Origin: Persicaria tinctoria
Taxonomy: Eukaryota > Streptophyta > Magnoliopsida > Caryophyllales > Polygonaceae
Length of the DNA: 64,000 bases
Direction: 5' to 3'
NCBI GenBank assembly: GCA_037127255.1
Contig: JBANSL010000009.1
Location: 38,662,975-38,726,974, forward strand
How positions within the stretch are numbered: the stretch's first letter is position 1; each line of letters starts with the position of its first letter. The notes under the pieces are model-generated. The model worked only from the letters and a program-made list of their open reading frames with translations. It was not told the DNA's origin and searched no databases. Position numbers and translations under genes: made by a program. Below are positions 58,116 through 64,000 of this stretch, piece by piece.

Positions 58116-59411
58116 TTACACATAATACTTTTTTAGGTTATCCACGTTCCAGGTCTTGTTTAAGATGATTCCTTCGGGAGTGCTGAGTTTATATGCACCT
58201 TCGTGGACTTCCTTGGTAATAATATATGGTCCTTCCCAGTTGGGATCTAATTTCCCCCCTGTTGTAGCTTGTCGTAGCACTAGATCTCCTTCTTTGAGAT
58301 GTCGAGGGGAGATTCGTCTATCTTGATACTTGGAGAGCCTCCTTTTGTATTCTAGTTCCTTCAATGCAGCTGTCATTCTTCGTTCTTCTATGAGATGGAG
58401 TTCAAACTCCAATGCTTCATCGTTGATATCTGGGTCATAGGTCATTACTCGTGCTGATGGTATCAATCTTTCTACTGGGATAACCGCGTCCATACCAAAG
58501 ACCAAAGAGAACGAGGTTTCTCTAGTGGGGGTTTTTGTTGACGTTCGATAAGACCAGAGTACTAATGGTAAGAGTTCTGCCCAACGCCCTTTTGCTGTGT
58601 TGCCAAGCTTTTTCTGTATCCCTTGTAACAATTGTCGGTTGGTTGTTTCTGCCTGCCCATTTGTCTGCGGGTGAGCCACGAAGGAGATTTTGAGATTGAT
58701 GCCCAGCCCCAGGCAAAAATCTCTAATCGTTCCACAATCGAATTGTGGTCCATGGTCTGTAATTATTGTTTCAGGTACACCGAAACGGCAAACAACATTT
58801 TTCCATAAAAACTTCCTCACCTTTTCCGCAGTTATTAACCCCATTGCTTCAGCTTCTACCCACTTGGTGAAATAATCAACTAGGACCAAAACATACTTCA
58901 ATTGTCCGGGAGCGGTAGGAAATGGACCGAGAATGTCCATACCCCAAACAGAGAAAGGGCATGCTCCAGTTATACTCTTCATTCTCTCGGAAAGATGATG
59001 ATTTAAATTTCCGAACCTTTGGCACGCGTCACATTTTTGTATATAACTTTGGACATCACGTTTCATTGTAGGCCAATAATATCCCATCCTGATTGCTTTA
59101 GCCGCGACAGCTCTCCATCCTTGGTGATGCGCGCAGACTCCATCATGCAGTTCCTCCACTACTCGACTTCCTTCTTCCGCGGATATGCACAACAAATCAG
59201 GTAAGCAGTACCCTCTCTTGTAAAGTTTCCCTTCCCTGATGGTGAATCGAGAGGATTTGGTGAGTATCTTCTTAGCAGCGGCTCTATCTTCAGGTAGGGT
59301 TCCTTTACCCAAATAATCCGCGATTGGTGCTCTCCAGTCTTCTACCTCCATTTCTTGCACTTGATAGATTTCCTGGATCAATCTTCGGTTGCTTATCCTT
59401 TCAAGGATCAC
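58116..59411 (-). CDS. pol: Integrase (C-terminal part of pol, frame-shifted from the rest)
   Basis: It joins the element's cDNA to host DNA. The frame (431 residues) has an H2C2 zinc-binding domain (HDGVCAHHQGW … CDACQRF, residues 89-131) and a DDE core (D in WGMDILGPFP, D in ETIITDHGPQFD, E in PQTNGQAETTNRQL). A C-terminal GPF/Y-like region follows (GDLVLRQATTGGKLDPNWEG … PYIITKEV). No chromodomain follows, in line with the non-chromovirus Tat group. The frame differs from the preceding pol frame; the change coincides with a run of eight A (59412-59419 on -), so a single-base indel there is the likely cause. Confidence 0.9.
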   Translation of the reverse strand: MILERISNRRLIQEIYQVQEMEVEDWRAPIADYLGKGTLPEDRAAAKKILTKSSRFTIREGKLYKRGYCLPDLLCISAEEGSRVVEELHDGVCAHHQGWRAVAAKAIRMGYYWPTMKRDVQSYIQKCDACQRFGNLNHHLSERMKSITGACPFSVWGMDILGPFPTAPGQLKYVLVLVDYFTKWVEAEAMGLITAEKVRKFLWKNVVCRFGVPETIITDHGPQFDCGTIRDFCLGLGINLKISFVAHPQTNGQAETTNRQLLQGIQKKLGNTAKGRWAELLPLVLWSYRTSTKTPTRETSFSLVFGMDAVIPVERLIPSARVMTYDPDINDEALEFELHLIEERRMTAALKELEYKRRLSKYQDRRISPRHLKEGDLVLRQATTGGKLDPNWEGPYIITKEVHEGAYKLSTPEGIILNKTWNVDNLKKYYV

Positions 59412-62223
59412 TTTTTTTTCCTACCTCTTCTGGCATTACAGCTCCCAAACGTGCCAAAGCGTCTGCTTGCTGATTATCATCTCTAGGAATGGTTGTTACG
59501 CAAAAACTTAAAAAAGCTTTAGAAAGTGCCTGCGCTTTTCTCTGATAGTCTGGCATTAATCCAGTTCTGGCTTCATATTCCTCTGATATCTGTCGCGTCA
59601 CGACTTCTGAATTAGTAAAAACTGAGACTTGCCTAGCACCCTTAATCAAAGCTTTTTCTAGTCCAGCTAACAGGGCCTCATATTCAGCTTCATTGTTGGT
59701 AGTTTGAAAATCCAACTTGTAGGCATAATTGTACTGTCGTTCATCAGGCGCTGTTAGTGTGACCCCCGCTCCGCAACCATCTTTGTTAGCCGCGCCATCT
59801 ACCCTGAGTGTCCACTCACTTCTTTCTGTTGGAGAGTTCGACTCGAAACTTGTTTCACTGATGAAGTCAGCTAGAGATTGAGTGAGGATTGCTTTCCGCG
59901 GAGTGTATTCTATCTCGAATTCTGTGAGTTCGACTGCCCATTTCATCATTCTCCCCGATAAACATGGTGAATGGAGGATCTGTCGCATCGGTAACTCTGT
60001 CATTAATCTGACTGGATGGTCTTGAAAATAGGGCCTCAACCTTCTTGCTGCGAATATCAAACACAGGATCATTTTCTCCACTGGTTCATATCTTATCTCC
60101 GCGTCCTGAAGGACACGACTGATGTAGTAGACCGGGAACTTTTCTTCTCGTGTCAAGACTGCACTGATGGTGACATTTTTTACAGATAAATACAGGTGGA
60201 GGACCTCTTGTTTCTCAGGTTGGTGAAGGGTAGGAAGCGATGCTAGAAAAAGTTTTAAATTTTCAAAAACTTCTTGTAATTCGGGAGTCCACCGTATCGG
60301 TCCTCTCTTCTTAAGTAGAGCAAAGAAAGGTAATGACTTATCTGCCAGGCAGGAGCAAAAACGGCTCAAATAGTTCACTGCTCCATTCAGAGATTGTAAT
60401 TCTTTGATTGTCCGCGGAGGCTGAAGATTCTTAATTGCTGATATTTTTTCAGGATTAACATCAATTCCCCTATGGCTAACCATAAAACCAAGGAATTTCC
60501 CAGAATCAACCCCAAAGACACATTTCTCCGCGTTTAAATTCAAACCTCCTCTCCGAAGGGAATCGAAGGTTTCCTGTAAATCCGCGGCGTGATCCTCTGC
60601 TCTCTCACTTTTGACGACAATATCATCAACATAAATCGAGACATTTCTACCGATTTGATTACGAAAGATCCGGTCGACTGTTCTCTGAAACGTTGCTCCC
60701 GCATTTCTGAGTCCAAAGGGCATAACGCGGTAGCAAAAAATTCCCTGGCTGGTGATGAAAGTCGTAGCCTTCTTGTCTGAAGGATCCAGGTTTATCTGAT
60801 TGTATCCTGAGTATGCATCAAGGAAACTAAGGACCTTGTTTCCCGCGGTTCCATCGACAAGTTCATCTATGGATGGAAGAGGGTAACTATCTTTTGGGCA
60901 GGATTTGTTAAGATCAGTAAAATCAATACACATCCTCCATTTCCCATTAGACTTCTTCACCAGGACTACGTTTGAAAGCCATTCAGAATCTTTCACTTCC
61001 TCTATGAAGCCAGCTTCTAGCAGTTTATTAGTTTCTTCTTTTGCCGCGGCAGATTTTTCTGGTGCCATCTTTCTCCTCTTCTGCACTATAGGCTTCGTCC
61101 CCGGGCGAATCCTTAACGTATGTAATGCTATTGCGGTTGGTACACCTAGCAGGTCTCGAGGACTCCACGCAAAGATGTCTCTTGACCTCGCTATGATTTC
61201 TAAAACTCTAACTCTTTCTTTTTCTCCCAATGCCTGTCCCATATAAACTTTTTCCTTTGAGTTAGAAAAGGGGGTGAACGTAATTTTCTCATCCGCGGTA
61301 GACATCTTAACTTCTGCTGGCCGAACCTCTAGTTCAGCTTCTGATAACTCAGTTGGATCGATGTCCCCAACCTCAGATTCGCAATTCTCACTTACACACA
61401 TTACTTCTTTATTCTTCTTAATGGAAGTTAAGTAACAGCTTCTGCTTTCCGGTTGTTGTCCGCGGACCTCGCCTATTCCTCCACCTGGTATCGGGAATTT
61501 TCCCAAAAAGTGGTAGATTGAAACTACCATTTGAAACTTGTAGAGAGAGACACGGCCCAACAAAGCATTATATACGGTGGGAATCTTCACTACTGTGAAA
61601 ATAATATCTTCCATACGCCTTTTAGGAGGCGTCCCTAAGACAACTGTAAGCTCTATCGTGCCAGCCACTTGTACTTCTCCTCCTGAGAATGTGATCAACG
61701 TTCCCGGATAAGGCTTCAATGATGCCACAGAGATTCCCATTTGAGAAAATGCTTCCCACGATAGGATGTCTACAGAGGATCCTGTATCTATAAATACTCT
61801 TTTGACAGTTTTGGAAGCTATCTGTGCATGGATGACTAGCGGGTCTGAATGTGGCATCCTTATCTCCTCCGCGTCCTTTGGGGTGAAGGAAATGTCCTCA
61901 TGCTGTGTGAGGGAAATTCTTCTACTTGACGCGGATGGTGGTTGTCTTCCTTCCCTTTCATAGTTTCTTTTCTCCTGCCTGCTGGACCCGGCCATAGACA
62001 AACCTCCTACGAGGGTGTTGATGAAGCCTTCTGGTTCGGGTATCTGGCCTCCTTCTGTCTTTCGAGCTTCTCTCTGATTAACAGATCTCTGAGCTACCGG
62101 TGTGTTGTTGTATCTTCCTCCGCGTCCCCTTCTTCCTCTCCCCCTTCCCCGGTTATGGAATGGGAAATCCCTGCGCGGATTTTGTTGCCTTTCATCGTTC
62201 TTGTGGAAACCGAGATTCATCAA
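59401..62223 (-). CDS. pol: Pol: protease, reverse transcriptase, RNase H and second RNase H
   Basis: 940 residues. The start (MMNLGFHKND) is the first ATG in frame, but the true pol is probably continuous with gag; the RGRGRGRRGRGG stretch (27-36) looks like a Gag tail. Aspartic protease: FIDTGSS (146-148). Reverse transcriptase: about 380-610, with MCIDFTDLNK, SFLDAYSGYNQ, MPFGLRNAGATFQ and the catalytic YVDD (531-534). First RNase H: about 630-790, degenerate (LYLSVKNVTISAVL). Second, RVT_3-type RNase H: 805-930 (LRVDGAANKDG, NNEAEYEALLAGL, FTNSEVV, DNQQADALARLG). In the FTNSE motif an Asn occupies the usual catalytic Asp position (SDSQ in relatives). It copies the element RNA into DNA in cytoplasmic particles. 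Confidence 0.92.
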   Translation of the reverse strand: MMNLGFHKNDERQQNPRRDFPFHNRGRGRGRRGRGGRYNNTPVAQRSVNQREARKTEGGQIPEPEGFINTLVGGLSMAGSSRQEKRNYEREGRQPPSASSRRISLTQHEDISFTPKDAEEIRMPHSDPLVIHAQIASKTVKRVFIDTGSSVDILSWEAFSQMGISVASLKPYPGTLITFSGGEVQVAGTIELTVVLGTPPKRRMEDIIFTVVKIPTVYNALLGRVSLYKFQMVVSIYHFLGKFPIPGGGIGEVRGQQPESRSCYLTSIKKNKEVMCVSENCESEVGDIDPTELSEAELEVRPAEVKMSTADEKITFTPFSNSKEKVYMGQALGEKERVRVLEIIARSRDIFAWSPRDLLGVPTAIALHTLRIRPGTKPIVQKRRKMAPEKSAAAKEETNKLLEAGFIEEVKDSEWLSNVVLVKKSNGKWRMCIDFTDLNKSCPKDSYPLPSIDELVDGTAGNKVLSFLDAYSGYNQINLDPSDKKATTFITSQGIFCYRVMPFGLRNAGATFQRTVDRIFRNQIGRNVSIYVDDIVVKSERAEDHAADLQETFDSLRRGGLNLNAEKCVFGVDSGKFLGFMVSHRGIDVNPEKISAIKNLQPPRTIKELQSLNGAVNYLSRFCSCLADKSLPFFALLKKRGPIRWTPELQEVFENLKLFLASLPTLHQPEKQEVLHLYLSVKNVTISAVLTREEKFPVYYISRVLQDAEIRYEPVEKMILCLIFAARRLRPYFQDHPVRLMTELPMRQILHSPCLSGRMMKWAVELTEFEIEYTPRKAILTQSLADFISETSFESNSPTERSEWTLRVDGAANKDGCGAGVTLTAPDERQYNYAYKLDFQTTNNEAEYEALLAGLEKALIKGARQVSVFTNSEVVTRQISEEYEARTGLMPDYQRKAQALSKAFLSFCVTTIPRDDNQQADALARLGAVMPEEVGKKSDP

Positions 62224-63620
62224 ACCTGGGACCTTGGTCCTCCCAACGAGGTCTGTGATTGGGTCGGTTCTCCCTCCTAGGTGGAGATCTCACATCGTGA
62301 TTTCTGTATTGACTCTCTCGAGGATGATGGGTACGCGGATGATCCTCTCTATGACGAGACCCTTGACCCCTTTCTAAGTTCATGTGCACCTCATCACGGT
62401 TAGGGCGGAAATCGATTGCCTCCGAATGATGTCTGGGTGGCTTGGCTTTCTCTTTTCTGAACTTCCCTGCCAATTTCCCTAGAAATCCCGAATTCCCCGT
62501 ATTTGCCTTTGAGCTGGACGCGGCTGCTTCCTCTGCCTCAATTTGTCTAGAGACTCGCTCTCTTAAGTCATCATAGCTTGTGGGCTTTTTTCGAAATAAG
62601 TATGTCTTAAAATCCCCCTAAGCTAGATTACCCATAAGCATGATAATAGCCGATTCGTGATTGAAGTTAGGGATTTGGACCACCATATTGGTGAAACGAG
62701 TGAAAAAATGCCCCAAGGACTCCCCAGCTCCTTGCCTGATGGAATTCAAATCAAGCATCGTCTTCTTTCTCGATCGCGCACTTCCAAAATGAGAAGTGAA
62801 GATGTGAGACATTTGGGCAAAAACTAGTCACGGACCCTTTGGGAAGGTTGGTGAACCAAGTTAGTGCGATCTTCATTAGGGTTGAAGGGAACGTTCTGCA
62901 TAACATGGCGTCATTGTACTCGTTAATCCCCATTGCAGTAGCAAAATGACAGAGATGATCTTCAGGATCAGTTGTTCCATCATACTTCATGAGGTTCACA
63001 TCTCTCCATCGCTTTGGTACTGCCGCGGAGCTGATTTCTTGAGTAAACACTGACGGGAACCCGACTGGTGCATTCTCGTTTCTTCTCTCCATAGAATCAG
63101 ACTTAGTTGAGGTCGAAACATCTGTCGACCGGTCCCCGCATCGAAGTTTACCTTCTTTGTGATAACGATCGTCTTGCCACGTTTGGTATGGTACCTCTTG
63201 GTTCTGAAAACCATAGTTCCAGTTACTGGGATTTTCGAAAACAGTGTTATGACGATCAAAATTCCCATACTGTCCCTCTGGCCTATAATTTCCTTGCTGA
63301 CGCGGATTTTGTCCCCATTGATCATAGTAATAGTATTGAGTCTGCTCCTGTTGAAAAGGATTTGGTTGTTCGTGTCGTGTTTCATAATACCAGAAGTTTT
63401 GTGGGATGAATCCTCCACCTAATCCATGCTGATTACCGTAGGGTTGAGAAGGTGTTTCAAGGTTCTGCCCTCCCATCTCAGTATTAGGATTAGTCGGGGG
63501 CGTCAGTGGTACATACATGCTTGAGGCTTCTTGATCCTGGTGATCACCTTGACTCATGCTCTGAGTCTGGTGATTTTGGCTATCACCCATTTCCTTGCTA
63601 TTGTGAATTGTACTTATCAC
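62192..63620 (-). pseudogene. gag: gag (capsid) gene with a frameshift and a stop
   Basis: The frame starts near 63590 (MGDSQNHQTQSMSQGDHQDQ). The N-terminal 150 residues are Gln/Asn/Tyr-rich, and a Retrotrans_gag capsid domain follows: KYDGTTDPEDHLCHFATAMG, CRTFPSTLMKIALTWFTNLP, then, after a one-base shift in a short T-run near 62825, QMSHIFTSHFGSARS and SLGHFFTRFTNMVVQIPNF. A TAG at 62618-62620 lies after LMGNLA. The frame continues with GDFKTYLFRKKPTSYDDLRE and a basic region to 62192. No CCHC knuckle is seen. The last part overlaps pol in another frame. Confidence 0.85.
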
Positions 63621-63708
63621 GGCAGAAAGTTTGATGTCAAATATCCGAAAACTTACAATTGTGGATTTTAATTAAATAAAAAATCGGAAACCCCTTAGTG
63701 TGAGGGGG

Positions 63709-63727
63709 GTTCCCACAGACGGCGCCA
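63709..63727 (-). other. Primer-binding site
   Basis: On - the sequence after the LTR terminal CA is C then TGGCGCCGTCTGTGGGAAC, a tRNA-complementary site beginning TGGCGCC as in many plant gypsy elements. I did not verify which tRNA it matches. Confidence 0.75.
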
Positions 63728-63728
63728 G

Positions 63729-64000
63729 TGAAAAGCCTCGAAACGAAAGGCCACCATTTTTATGTGGGGCCCGGGAACCTCCTTGATGAAATTTACGCCC
63801 TTCTCGACGGACTTACCTGACCCGCGCCGAAGGAATCGACGCGGCCCAACCTGTTCCGCGGGAAGTTAAGCTAATTGGTTTCAATTACGAATTACGGTTC
63901 CCTGATCGAGTTTTCCTTAGACAATTTGGAAACCTAACTTGTTGTACCTGTCGTCGTTAACAGTCTTGAGGCTTATGAATATCAACTCTTAATAGAATTT
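63729..64000 (-). repeat. 5' LTR (truncated by the window edge)
   Basis: It matches 50248-50519 with four substitutions and begins TGAAAAGCCTCG, the reverse of the LTR CA end next to the primer-binding site. Confidence 0.93.

Larger units (their letters stand above)
50248..64000 (-). mobile_element. Tat-type Ty3/gypsy LTR retrotransposon with B3-gene cargo
   Basis: Two direct copies of one LTR (starting 50248 and 63729, the second cut by the window edge) enclose, on the - strand, a primer-binding site, gag, pol and a 7-kb region between integrase and the 3' LTR. Pol order is protease, reverse transcriptase, RNase H, a second RVT_3/archaeal-type RNase H, integrase. The second RNase H and a long cargo/repeat region after integrase are hallmarks of the Tat lineage. 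Comparable LTR parts differ at 4 of 272 positions, so insertion is recent. Even so, gag and pol carry frameshifts and a stop. The element exceeds 13.7 kb. Confidence 0.92.

Overview
This is plant nuclear DNA, probably eudicot: AT-rich, spliced genes with GT-AG introns, L1-type LINEs, CACTA, hAT, Mutator, PIF/Harbinger and Stowaway elements, and a Ty3/gypsy retrotransposon of the Tat type. I cannot name the species. Nearly everything is transposable element. The one convincing intact host gene is a small, intronless, signal-peptide-bearing proline/tyrosine-rich (short extensin-like) protein at 36241-36729. A broken piece of a group-A bZIP gene lies near 44.5 kb.

Layout. 1-3414: right part of a CACTA element that enters from outside the window. 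3.4-10 kb: small DNA transposons, several with exact 8-bp (hAT) or 3-bp (Harbinger) target-site duplications (TSDs). 10-16.4 kb: LINE RNase H remnants, one split by a 2.5-kb solo LTR flanked by CTAGT. 16425-31647: a 15.2-kb Mutator-like element (MULE) with a 9-bp TSD. It carries a mudrA-type transposase gene on + and a DUF1985/Ulp1-protease gene on -, the KI-MULE (Kaonashi) arrangement. Its transposase gene is interrupted by a 6.0-kb CACTA element (TSD AAT), which itself holds a hAT element (TSD CTGTCAAT) and a Stowaway MITE. 31.7-50.2 kb: the host gene, two more Stowaways, a hAT, a 5'-truncated LINE, a 299-bp near-palindrome with LTR-like ends, further LINE debris and MULE-like MITEs.

50248-64000: a recently inserted Tat-type retrotransposon on the - strand (LTR copies differ at 4 of 272 comparable bases). 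Its gag, protease-RT-RNase H-second RNase H, and integrase run right to left. Between integrase and the 3' LTR lie eight 78-bp tandem repeats and a 6-kb cargo region. The cargo, mostly antisense to gag-pol, has its own TATA/GGCCCA promoter and a spliced Transposase_28-like gene with a coiled-coil tail. It also has four small genes for B3-like DNA-binding domains. Three B3 genes are antisense to the element and share one intron position. The fourth lies in the sense direction and has no intron, as expected if sense introns are lost when the element's RNA is spliced before reverse transcription. This captured, amplified B3 gene family inside a retrotransposon is the best candidate for something undescribed.

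Most element genes carry lesions (in-frame stops or single-base homopolymer frameshifts), so this copy is probably not autonomous. The structures and TSDs are nevertheless clear enough to order the insertions.
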